From positions 69,243,112 through 69,307,111 of the forward strand of contig JALGQZ010000004.1 of the NCBI GenBank assembly GCA_023105745.1: a stretch of 64,000 nt of DNA, written 5' to 3'. The notes below the pieces were generated by a model. The model saw only the letters and a program-made list of their open reading frames with translations. It searched no databases and was not told where the DNA came from. The DNA is from Austropuccinia psidii. Its lineage: Eukaryota; Basidiomycota; Pucciniomycetes; Pucciniales; Sphaerophragmiaceae. Shown piece by piece: positions 1 to 12,000 of the stretch (the first letter of the stretch is position 1; each line of letters starts with the position of its first letter). The translations under genes were made by a program, and so were the position numbers.

Positions 1-3000
1 TTTTTTACCAAGACTGCAAAGAAATGGTATTACAAGATGAGAATGGATCATGGAAGACATGACTGGTCTTGGTGGAAATCTGAAGTGATTACCAAATGGG
101 CCAATAATTCTTGGAGGTTTAAAATGGAGAATGCTTTTGAAAGTGCCATTTTTAACTCAGAAAAAGACAAACCACTTACTTGGTTCTTCAAACAAAAAGA
201 CAGATTATCTGCTTTACACCCAGATATGTCTGACACTATGATTAATATGAAAATATTAAGAAAGTGTGGAGGAGAACTGGAACATGCTATCAAAAGCAGA
301 TGTGTGGAACCCTGTTCAACAGAGGACTACATTAATGCTATGGAAGATATCATTACCAGAACAAGAATTGGTAAAACTTGGGTTAGAAACCCAATAGAGT
401 CCAAAATAGTCTCAAAGATTCCTAGAGAGGAAAGAAGACCAGAAAGACCTGTCTTGAAGTGTCATAAATGTGGAAGTACTTCACATTTAGCCAACACTTG
501 CCCTAAGAAGACAAAGATCAATGAAGTTCAAATCATTGAAGACATTCAGTGTACTGAAGAGAAAGAAGAGTCTGATCAAGATTCTGCAGTCTCTGAAGAT
601 ACACCAGTAGAGGACTATCCCATTGAAAACATTTCAGCTTTCTTTGAGGTCACAGAAGTCCATACCCACTTGCCACAGTACAGTGAGGATTGCTACAACC
701 TGATCAATATCCAAGATGCCAGAATGTGTAAAACAAAACCTGCTAGAGGAAAGGGTTATACTGCTGGAGCATCCTGTATCACATCAGTTCTAATGGGTGA
801 TATTGAAGCCAAAGTAAATCTGGATACAGGGGCATTTTGCACTTGTATTGGCAAGGATTATCTCCAAATTATACTTCCTGAATGGAAAAACCATCTATTA
901 CCAATAGAAGGTGTACAGTTCAGTAGTGCCAGTAACAATATGTACCCCTTGGGCATATTGGATACTAATATTGTATTCCCACATCCAGCAGGAAGTGTAA
1001 GAATGAAAACTGAGATTGTAGTAATGGATAATTGTACATCTCAGCATATCATTCTTGGAAATGATTACTTGAATATTTATGGTATTGATATAAATAACCA
1101 TAAAGACAGATATTTCACAATTGGAGATAACAAAAGGCAAAAATTTGCTTTCTCCAATATGCCAAAACAGATATCTGTAGTATCTTCTGTCAAAGATACT
1201 TACAAAGATGAATTTGTGTCTAAACAACTTGTTGAAGCACAAATTAATCCATCATTGTCACCAAAGATGAGGAATGAACTTATTGATGTATTATATACAT
1301 ACAATAATGCATTTGCATCTGATAATGAACCGTTAGGCGCTATAAGGGGACATGAAATTGATATTACTCTTAATATTGATAGACCATATCCTCCAGTACT
1401 TAGAAGACCAGCTTATCCAGCCAGTCCCAGAGCTAGAGAGGCCTTGGAAAAACATATCCAATAGTTGATCCAACTTGGTGTGCTAAGGAAAGTAGGCCAT
1501 AATGAGGAAGTTGAAGTGACAACACCTGTTATTATTGCATGGCATAATGATAAGTCAAGAATGGTTGGAGATTTTAGAGCTTTGAATACCTACACAGTTC
1601 CAGATAGGTATCCAATCCCTAGGATCCAAGAAACCTTGACTCAATTGTCTAAAGCCAAGTATATAACATCAATGGATGCATTAAAAGGCTTCCATCAAAA
1701 TGTTTTGACGCCTAAAGCTAGGAAATTACTTAGAATTATCACTCACTGTGGTATTTATGAGTATCTTAGAATGCCATTTGGCATTAAAAATGCTCCATCT
1801 CATTATCAAAGAATGATGAATACCATCTTCCCCACAGAATTGTCTGAAGGATGGCTTATCATTTATATTGATGATATTATTATATGTTCTGACTCATGGT
1901 CTTTGCACCTTGAAAGACTTGCAAGAGTACTTCATAAAGTTGCAGAAGTGAACATGAAAATTTCACTTAAGAAATGCAATTTTGGTTTTGAAGAACTCAA
2001 AGCATTAGGACATGTTGTTTCTGGTTTGAGCTTGGGTATTGACAAGAATAAAGTAGCAGCAGTGTTACTTAAGCCAATACCCCAGAATAAAAAAGAAATG
2101 ATGTCTTTTCTTGGATTTGCTAGTTACTATAGGCAACACTTGAAAGATTTTGCAATTCTAGCCAAGTCACTTTATAGAATCTGTGATCAACAGACTGTAT
2201 TTGAAATGACACAGGAAAGAATTAAAGCTTATGAGAAGATAAAGAAAGCCCTTACAGAAGCACCTTTACTCCTCATGCCTGACTGGAATATTCCTTTTAA
2301 ATTGTACATTGATGCATGTGGGGATGGATTAGGGGCAGCCCTACACCAAGTCCAAATTATTGATGACAAACCTACAGAAGGACCAGTTTGTTATATCTCA
2401 AGACAAATCAAACCAACAGAAGCCAGATATGGTGCAAGCCAAATGGAGTGCTTATGTTTGGTATGGGCACTTGAGAAATTACACTATTACCTTGATGGCA
2501 GTGTTTTTGAAGTGATAACTGACTGTAATGCCGTGAAATCACTTCTTAACATGAAAACTCCCAACAGACATATGTTGAGATGGCAAATAGCCATTCAAGA
2601 ATATAGAGGAAACATGACTATAGTTCATAAAGCAGGAAACATTCACAAAAATGCTGATGGACTTAGTAGATGGGCTTTAGCCAACACTCCTGATAACCCA
2701 GCTTATGTACCTTTGGAAGCTGAACCACAGATTCCAATTGAAGGGATTAACATAACTGATATTGGGACTGAATTCTTTGAAGAGGTCAGAGAGTCTTATA
2801 AACAAGACAAGAATTGCCATATCTTGACTTCTTTATTGGATAAAGACTGCAAAGACACATCTTTGGTTAATACACTAGATGAAGTTTGGAAAAATTCCTA
2901 TTCTGAAGGAAGATTTCACTTGTTTGATGGGATTATTTACCATAGAACAAAACATTCTTGTGTGATGACATTGTGTAGTAGATTGCTCATCAATACCATT

Positions 3001-4317
3001 CTTCATGAATGCCATGATAGCATTTACTCTGGACACCTATCAGAAGACAGAACACTTGAAAAGGTGAAGAACTGTGCATGGTGGCCATCTTGGAGAAAAG
3101 AAACCATTGAATATTGCCATACCTGTGATAGATGCCAAAAAGCAAACAGGAGTACAGGCAAGAAATTTGGATTAATGATCCATATTCAAGAACCAAAATC
3201 CCCTTGGGAAGTTGTTCACATGGATTGGGTCACAGCACTTCCTCCAAGTGGTGACAAAAGTTATAATGCTTGTTTAGTCATTGTAGACAGATATAGCAAA
3301 ACTCCCATATTCTTACCATGTCATAAAGATGACACTGCTATGGATACAGCTCTTCTTTTATGGAGTAGAGTTATTTCTCATACAGGGTTATTTAAGAATA
3401 TCATAAGTGACAGAGACCCCAAGTTCACATCTGCACTTTGGACCAATCTTCATAGATTGTTTGGGACTAAGTTATCATTCTCTACAGCATATCACCCTCA
3501 AACAGATGGGCTAGCAGAGAGGATGATTCAAACTTTAGAAGACATGATCAGGAGATTTTGTGCTTATGGATTAGAATTCAGAGACTCAGATGGCTTTACC
3601 CATGACTGGTGCACTTTGTTACCTGCATTAGAATTGGCATACAAGACATCAGTCCATTCTTCCACAGGACAAACTCCTGCTATGTTAGAAAAAGGATGGA
3701 ATCCAAGACTCCCAGCAGACACACTGAGGAAAGACTTGATTGACATTCATCCTACAGCTTCCAGCTTCAAATTAATGCTTGATAAAGTAAAACACCACGC
3801 AAAACAAAGTATGGATAATGCTTTTGATTATGCAAAACAGAAGTGGGACAAGAGTCATAAAGTGCCAGACTTCAAAGTAGGGGACTTAGTTCTAGTTTCA
3901 ACCTTGAATTTTAATAATATCAAAGGCCCAAAGAAACTTAAAGATTCTTATGTAGGACCTTTTGTTATTGTTGCTTTACATGGAACCAATGCAGTTCAAG
4001 TGGAATTGAGTGGTGAATTGGAAAATAAACACCCCACATTTCCAGTCAGCTTGATAAAACCTTATCAACCAGCTGATAAAGAATTGTTTCCTTTAAGAAA
4101 CCCAACTCCTTTAACTGTACCACCTGTGGAACAGAATGAAGACAAAAAGATTAAGAAAGTCATCAAAGAAAGGAGACTTAGGGGTAAAAATCAAAGAGAA
4201 TATCTTGTCAGATATAGAAACCCAGTACATGAAGATGAATGGATGGCAGAATCAGAAATACCTGACTCAGATAAACTCTTAAGAAGATTTAGACATGAAA
4301 GAAGGCCACAAGCCTGA
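1..4317 (+). pseudogene. A1 gag-pro-pol polyprotein, one nonsense codon
   Basis: One frame is open from base 1 to the stop at 4315-4317 except for a TAG at 1462-1464. Order: gag C-terminus, a CCHC zinc knuckle starting at base 460, an aspartic protease with a DTG triad (823-831), reverse transcriptase with YIDD (1864-1875), RNase H (about 2300-2650), an HHCC integrase zinc finger (about 3000-3135) and a D,D,E core (about 3220-3520). The C-terminus (about 4140-4260) looks like a chromodomain, with conserved Tyr and Trp. The T3-D and T3-B copies have Glu where A1 has TAG, so this is a mutation in the RT N-terminal region and not a gag-pol boundary. Gag and Pol share a frame, unlike T3-C. RT and integrase catalytic motifs are intact. 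The gag start is outside the window. Confidence 0.9.
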
Positions 4318-4456
4318 ATATGTCTATAAATGTGCTTTAAATTACTTGATCTGAGTAATAAAAAGAGGTTGGACAGTGGACATTACCCCTTTTTGGGGCC
4401 TTATTCTTTTATCACTAATAAAATGTAATACAATTTTATTTTTTGGTGGGAGGGAA
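4318..4456 (+). other. A1 3' untranslated stretch and polypurine tract
   Basis: A short AT-rich segment lies between the pol stop and the LTR. It ends in a purine-rich run (TGGTGGGAGGGAA, 4444-4456) directly against the LTR TG, the expected priming site for plus-strand DNA synthesis. The T3-D element (46994-47010) and the remnant at 17978-17991 have near-identical tracts. Confidence 0.8.
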
Positions 4457-6379
4457 TGTGAGCCTTGAGGTATATTTTACATACCCAAATAGGCCACAAT
4501 TATCTTAAAAAGAGATTTTGAATTATGCACAACTCATAAGTCATGCATATATCCAAAATTCATCATTTTCAATTTCAGAAAAGATGAATAGCTTTTTATT
4601 GAGTAAGTAAATCCATGGATTTAAGACCAGATTTGGATTTTACACAAAAATTCACCTAGGGTAGCTCCATAGAGTGAATAAGCTCAATTTAAGTATTTGA
4701 GGTGGTAAAATGGAAAATACTTCAATACCACATCATTAATACCACATAAAAGATCCGTGAAAATTTTTGTTTTTCTTGATTTTTAGCCAAAATAATGGGA
4801 AAGTGAGAAATCCCATGTTACATATACACTAAGAATAGTGTTATGCATGTTTTGAGCACTTAATATCATGGTATTCTTACATGGACTTTTGGTACACCCA
4901 TAGTGGATATCTCACTTTAAGCTTAAATTACTATTTTGACGTAAAAAATAGGCAAGGGGGACAAAAGACATCAAAGAGAGCCAGGGTACCCAACTTCTGA
5001 GGCCTCAGAGGCGTGGATAGCTCCAGAGCATGGATCCATGGCTCATCTTGGCCCAATTGGTAAACTAAAACTCTTTGGGAACTTGGTTACCAAGTTACAA
5101 CTACTGTAAAACATCAGAAAATAGCAAATAACCTGCTATTTTGACGTGCCAAGGAGGTAATGAGCTACTTACACTCCTGTAACCATGTCAATTACTAATG
5201 ACTTTCCATGGATAAACCCCAAAAGAGTAATTAAAACCCTTTTGGGACCCATATTCATTGATTTACCTCATAGCAACCAGCAAAGCACTGCTATTTGCAA
5301 TTCTACGTAGAAATGAGGTAAAACCTTCAAAAATTCATTAAAAATACAATTCTTAATGAATCTTTCTGAAACTTTCAGGACTAAAGGAGAACTGTATTAT
5401 CTATGGTACAACCAAAAGGAATTACAGTTTTACTAGTAAAATTAAAAGTTTTACTTACAGTCCATTTTTGGATATTCTACGTGAAACACTGAATCTTCAA
5501 AAATTCACAGTAATTACAACCTGTGATGAAATTGGCAATAACATTGATAACTTTGAGAAATCAATGATTATTTTAGAATAAAAGAAGATTTACAAGTGTT
5601 ACTCCTTTTATTCTTAACCATATTGGGGTTGGTAGTCACGTAAAAGCATCAATTAAGTAATTATGATAATCTTACATGACAACAGATGATGCAATCAATA
5701 ATCCAAAAAGGTTTATTGTTTTCTCACTCACTGGTTTTTCAGTTTGCTCCATGGCACGCCTCTGTGAGCTGTTATTGACTTAAAAGAAGCCTCTTCTTGC
5801 TGTTTTTTCCGTATCATCATCTTATAAATTTATTAAACCATTATTACCAACAAGTAAGTATTAGTTCAAGCTATTCTTAAGTGTTTTAAATCTTTCAGAA
5901 TCAATCAGAAAGACGTGAAATCATAGAATCCAACTATATATTGTTGAAATACTGTTATAAATCATCTTGATCCCTTAAATCCACAATTCTACGTCAAATT
6001 TCTCTACTCTTATCTTTCAATAAGTTCTTTGGAGTATTAGTGAGTCATTTATCTTTAATTCTTAAAGTTTTTCTCTAGTAATAGTTTTCTTCAAGAATTA
6101 TCTTTATAATTATTCTTGTAAAAGATAATTATATATTAAAATAATTTTATTATTTTAATAAAAGAAGTTTTTTATTATTAAATTCTTCTTGTAATTGATT
6201 CTTGTAGACAATTACTGCTCACTGTTATAGTCACTAGTAGTGTATAACACGTGAAAGAAATAATTTTATAATTATTTAATTGTGGTTATAATAATTTTTA
6301 TTATTATATTTCATAAGAACAGACATAGTACTGTTGATTAATAGTAATATTATCATCAGTTTCATAGTCACATCTTACA
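4457..6379 (+). repeat. 3' LTR of A1 (1,923 bp)
   Basis: Starts TGTGAGCCTTGAGG and ends CATCTTACA. It matches, in reverse complement, the solo LTR at 31812-34937; for example the block around 4970-5030 is mirrored near 33160-33225. It is very AT-rich in its second half and holds no gene. The opening 45 bases are shared in pattern with the T3-D and LTR-E heads. Confidence 0.85.
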
Positions 6380-6824
6380 TTGAATAAAGTTGTTTTAATG
6401 TAATTTATGGCAAATTACGTCAAAAATAAAGAAAAAATGTTTTTAGTAAAGATTTTTATTTTTAAAGATTTTTTATTTGATTTATTATTTTTTTAAAGAA
6501 ATAATAATTATGCAATTAACAAGTTAATTAATCAGAATTATATTATTATTCACTTTATACTAGAATAACTCAAAGGATAAATTTCAAGTCTGTGATGTGA
6601 AAAAGCCACTAGTTAGACAAAAGAAATTTATTCCAAGTCACTCAATAGTATATTGTTTCAAACAATATTCTTAAGAAAAAATAACTTTATTAATATTATA
6701 AAGATTATTTATAAGGGATAAGTCCCAAAAAAGCCAATATTAAGACAAATATGGCAATTTTACGTCAAAAAACAGTAAAATAAGGTCTAGAATATGATTT
6801 ATGTCCCAAAAATTGGTTTAAAAT

Positions 6825-6842
6825 CACGGCCAGGCCCCCAAA
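6825..6842 (-). promoter_or_regulatory. Primer-binding site of A2
   Basis: Two bases after the LTR end, the minus strand reads TGGGGGCCTGGCCGTG, complementary to an RNA ending in CCA. The same block follows the LTR in B1 and in T3-D. The complement has Pro-tRNA-like features (C before CCA, a foldable 7-nt acceptor strand). Confidence 0.7.
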
Positions 6843-9002
6843 TGTAAGGTTTGTCTATGAAACTCTTGATAATAGTAACAATATCAAGAGTACTATGACT
6901 GTCCTCAGTAGAAAAATATAATATAATAAGATATTATAACCACAAATTTAAATATAATTATATATAAAAAAAATAAATTTAATTATTATTATAATAATAT
7001 AATAATAAAAAAATAATAATTATTCTATTATTGTTATAGTCACTGACAGTTATAACAATAAGAAGTGTAAAGCTCTTAATGAGACAATTACACGTGGAAA
7101 ATATGAATATTAACCACTTATAAATAATATAAATATTATTTATAAAAAGAATTAAACACACACTGTGCAGAAATAACTCTTTTAGAATAAAAATTCTATA
7201 AAAAAAACTAATACTAGATAAAAAAATATAGAATTCTAGAGAAAACTTACTTATAAGATTTATTTAATATAATAAGTCAAAATACAACAGTTATAATATT
7301 AAATAATAATTATAAGTTAAAACCACGTCAAAAATCAATAAATTTAAAGATAAAACAACTTTTAATAATATAAATTATGATTTAAGAGTTTTTGAGAGGA
7401 ATTTGTGGATTTTAAAAGATATTTAAAATGATAATTTTATATCATAAAATATATTATTGGTGATTACAACAATAATCTAAATTCTATGACTTCAATTCTT
7501 TAATTTCAATAAATAAAGAATAAAAATAACTTAAGAATTACTTTTAATAATAAGATTTTATATTTAATAAGACTTTACCTGTTTAAATTTCTAATATGAT
7601 TGGATTGATAATGAATGATGGACAAAAACAGTGATGAAAAGACTCTTTTTATGTCTTCAGAGCAGCTCTCATGATTCATAATGGATGTAGAGGGCGTGCT
7701 AAGGTCAAAACTGAAAAACCATGCTTAAAAATAGAGTTCTTAACTTAAGGCAACTTATTTTTACTTCCAATTTAAAGTTACCAGGGTTATTCTTAACTCC
7801 AAGTAACTTTAATCCTCATTTAGTTTAATTATTTTAAGTTTTAATATAAAATAATTTTATTTATATTAAAGTTAATCACATGAACAACTTAAAATTAGAG
7901 TTTCAAGCAGAAATCCTTTAAACTCAATTTTTAATTAATTTTTAAAGAAAGCATAATTTTCTTTAAGCTTAATTAAAAGAGTAAATTTCCAGGCTAATTA
8001 CCCAGGAAATTTATTTATAAAAGATACTTAAAATTTAATTTATATATTGATAATATTAAATTCTAAGTTGTGTGAAATTTACAAGCAAATCCATTAAGAA
8101 TTGGATTTTTAATGAATTTTTGAAGTTATTGCTATTTTTCCACGTAAAATAGCAATACACACCAAACCTTAAGTTTTGATAAGGTTTTAATGCTTGAAAC
8201 TTTAAAGTTTTAAGCTTATTTAAGCTTTTTAAACTTAATTAAGCTCTGACAGTTCTTAAAACCTTGATTTCAAGCCTGCATATTGGGATTTACCCTTTGG
8301 CAGCTTGAAATTCCTGTCCAAATTGGGATAAAACCAGTTTAAACCTTAAGGTTGGATCAAAGTCTAATCTTAAAGTTTAAATAAGGTTGAAAATCCTTCA
8401 ATACAGGTGGACAACCTTAATTGAGTCCTTGCAGATCCAAAAAGTTGGGTACCCCAGCTCTATTTGGTCTTTTTCCTTTGTCCCACCTTTTTGCGTGGAT
8501 TTTGCCCTTTTATTTATTTAAAGCCATACCATGGCTTTAAACCCTTTTAAATTGAGCTCACGCAGGATTTACATTCTGTGTGGCAAATCCTTAGCCAATT
8601 CAGTAAATATACACAACACCTCAATTTTAACTAAAATTTTGGTAAAGTTGCATAAACCTTATGTAACTTTAAATTTAAGCTTAATTAAGCTTAAATTTAA
8701 CAATTTTTAAAAAAATGTTAAAAAAGCTACATTAGTACTGTGAGATTCTTAAATCTTCCAATAACACAAGAAATAAGTGTTTTTGGGTATAACACCCTAT
8801 GGGTGTACCCTAGGTCATTTTTGGTGTAGAATCCAAAAATGACATAATAATTATAACTTTGTTTATCCAAAAAAAAGTTATACTTATTTTTTGTTATTTT
8901 TTATTTTAAATTCAACTAAAAAGTCTGTTTAAGACAAAATTAACTGTCTATAAAATCATTTGTGGCCTTATGGGTATGTTATACATACCTCACAGGCTCA
9001 CA
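6843..9002 (-). repeat. 5' LTR of A2 (2,160 bp)
   Basis: On the minus strand the LTR starts TGTGAGCCTGTGAGG at 9002 and ends in CAAACCTTACA at 6843. It is AT-rich and has no gene. It opens exactly where the B1 integrase frame loses similarity to its relatives. Confidence 0.8.
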
Positions 9003-12000
9003 GGAGTCCTCCACTTCCACTATATCAGGTGGTGTGGGGTTCTTATTCCTGGAGGGGAATTTATCCTCCTCTGTTTGGAAGTATGGCTTGACCAAACTTA
9101 CTGGAAAGACTGGGTGCTTCCTGGAAAATTCCTCTGTAAGTTTGACTTCTACTGCATTCTTTCCTATCAACCTAATGATAGTGAAAGGCCCTACAAATGA
9201 GTCCCTCATCTTCTTGGGTCCTTCAAAATTATTCAAGTTCAGTATAGACACTAGCACCTGGTCCCCTTCCTTAAAGTCAGGTTCCATGTGTGTCTTGTCC
9301 CACCTCTGTTTATTATATTCTTTTGCCTCAGCTATGCATTTGGCAGCTGTGTCACAAGCCCTCTTCCACATATCATGGAAGTCTTTGGCTGTGGGGTGGA
9401 TGGTCAGAAGATTCTTCTTTAAGTGATCCACAGGCAACAGGGAATTCCACCCTTTCTCTACCACTGCAGGTGTTTTTCCTGTGGTAGAGTGCTTACTTGT
9501 ATTATAAGCCAGTTGGACAGCTTGTAGAAGGGTAACCCAGTCATGGGTGTATCCTTCATGGTCCTTGTATTCCATGCCATAGGCACAGAACCTTCTAAGG
9601 ATGTCTTCCATAGTCTGGATCATGCTCTCAGCTAGGCCATCTGTTTGGGGATGGTAAGCTGTGGAAAAAGCAAGCCTGGTGCCAAGCATGTCATACAAGT
9701 TGGTCCAAAATTCAGATGTGAATTTTGGGTCCCTATCACTAATAATGATTTTAGGGACTCCACAGGTAGATATGATGTTATTCCAAAATAACAGGGCAGT
9801 ATCCATGGCTGTGTCCTCTTTGTGGCATGGTAGACACCTCATGCTCTTGCTGAACCTATCAACTATGATCAAGCAGGCGTTGTAGTTTTCTTTGCCTCCT
9901 GGGACAAGTCCTGTAACCCAGTCCATGTTGATGGTTTCCCATGGGTGTTTGGGTTCTTCTATATGTTGAAGTAACCCATACTTCTTCCCATGTTTCCAAT
10001 TTGCCTTTTGGCATCTTTTGATGTATTCTCACAACTCTTGTTCCCACTTGGGCCACCAAGCTGTGCTTTCTACCCTCTCCTTGGTCCTGTCTTCACTCAT
10101 GTGTCCCATATAGGGGCAGTAATGACATTCCTGCAGGATCAAGGAGATGTGGTCTCTGTCTACCACTGTGAGTGAACTTGTGTGTTTCTCTCTGTGGTAG
10201 AGCAGGCCATCTATAAGGAAGAACTTGTTATCCTTATAGGCCCTCAACCAGGGTTCTTCCAGCTGGGATTCCAGCTCTGGACTCCTGTACTTTTGTTGAA
10301 GGAGTTGTAGTAGTATGCCACACTGTTTGTGTTTGGCATAAGACTTCAGTACTGCACTAAAAAATTCATTGTGCAGTTCAGAGGAACTTATTCCCAATAT
10401 GGGAGTTTCTGTCCCCTCTGAATCAGTGTTTCCACTGTCAAGGGTACCACTTTCTGGTGCCCATTCAGAAAATCTGAAGTTCTTCCTCCTATCTATTTCC
10501 ATGAAATGGATAGGGATTTTGGCTTCAACTTCATGGTCATAAGCTGAATTTCTCTTGACATTATCCAGTGGCCATCTGCATTGGTATGACTTTTACCTTC
10601 TTTGTATATGATGGTCATGTTCCCTCTATACTCCTGGGTGGCTATTTGCCATCTCAGCATGTGTCTATTTGTAGTCTTCATGTTCAGTAAAGACTTCAAG
10701 GCTGTGCAGTCTGTATAGACTTCAAAGACTGCACCCTCCAGATAATAATGGAGTTTTTCTAGAGCCCAGACTAGACATAGACATTCAGTCTGGGTGGCCC
10801 CATACCTGGCTTCTGAATCTTTCAGATGCCTTGAGATGTAGGAAATTACTCCTTCTCTTGGTTCACCATCCACAATTTGTCTTTGGTGAAGGGCTGCTCC
10901 TAGGCTTTGGCTACATGCTGCATCTATATATAACTTGAATGGTAGTTCAAAGTCAGGTAAGATGAGCACAGGTGCATTTGTGAGTTCATATTTGATCCTC
11001 TCATATGCATCCCTCCTTTCCTTGGTTATTTCAAAAACTACATCTTTTGAACATAACTTGTATAAACTACTAGTTATGTGTGCAAAGTTTTTGATGTGGT
11101 TCCTATAGTAGCTAGCAAGCCCAAGGGAAGATTGCATTGCTCTGATGCTCCTTGGTACTGGCTTTTGCAGTACTGCTGCTACTTTATTCTGGTCAATTGC
11201 CAGACTAAGACCTGAGACTTTATGTCCTAGAGCCAGTAACTCTTGTTTTCCAAAATTGCACTTTTCAAGTGAAATTTTCAGATTTATGGGTGTGCATTTA
11301 CTTAGTACTCTGTCTATGTATTTCACATGGTCTTCCCATGTCTCTGAGTATAAAATGATATCATCAATATATACCATCATCCAGCCTTCCAATATTTCAT
11401 CTTGAAATATTGTGTCCATCATCCTTTGGAAGTGGGCTGGTGCATTTTTGATGCCAAATGGCATCCTGGTATACTCATATATGCCCATATGGCATATTAT
11501 TCTGAGTAATTTCATGGAGTTTGTTTTAACTCCATTTTGGTGGAAGCCTTTCATACAATCCATTTTGGTTATGTATTTGGCTTTTGCCAGTTTACCCAAG
11601 GCATGAAGTATCCTGGGTATAGGGTACCTGTCTGCTTTTGTGTAGTTATTCAGAGCTCTGAAATCTCCACACAGTCTAGACTTGCCATAATTCCAGGTGA
11701 TTAGGATAGGGGTGGTGATTTCCACTATTTCATTATGTCCAATCTTCCTGATGACATCCATGTCCAGGAGTTCATTGATATGTTTCTCAATTTCTTTCCT
11801 GGTTTCCAGGATTTCTGGATAAGGAGGTCTCCTAAGCATGAGTGGATAAGGTCTTTCCACATCCATATATAGTTCTATATCATGGCCTTTGATCTTGCCT
11901 AATGGTTCTTCACCAATGGCAAATGCTGGTCTGTTTTTTCTCAGAATCTTCAGTAAACTTAGTTTCTGTTTACTGGTGAGGGTATTGCTAAACTGTCCCT

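Larger units (their letters stand above)
1..6379 (+). mobile_element. T3-A copy A1, Ty3/gypsy LTR retrotransposon, 5' part outside the window
   Basis: The element enters from the left edge inside gag and runs through protease, reverse transcriptase, RNase H and integrase to a 3' untranslated stretch, a polypurine tract (about 4444-4456) and a 3' LTR (4457-6379). Its right end cuts into leader sequence of an opposite-strand relative (A2), so A1 is the younger insertion. The bases just after the LTR (from 6380) should be one half of the target duplication; the other half is outside the window. Boundaries rest on TG...CA ends and on alignment by eye with the other LTRs here. Confidence 0.9.
6385..9002 (-). 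mobile_element. T3-A copy A2: 5' LTR and leader, cut off by A1
   Basis: On the minus strand this is a full 5' LTR (9002 down to 6843), an 18-nt primer-binding block and about 440 bases of leader that align by eye with the T3-D leader (about 52830-53266). The leader stops at A1, so the gag and pol of A2 should lie left of the window. At 9003 it interrupts the integrase of B1, so A2 is younger than B1 and older than A1. Confidence 0.75.

Noticed and set aside
1462..1464. Programmed read-through at the TAG in A1
   Set aside because: It lies inside RT, relatives have Glu there, and no gag-pol boundary is nearby.
8962..9426. Plus-strand ORFs opposite integrase and RT in B1 (also 11145-11606 and 14441-15108)
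   Set aside because: They mirror coding sequence on the other strand and have no recognisable domain.
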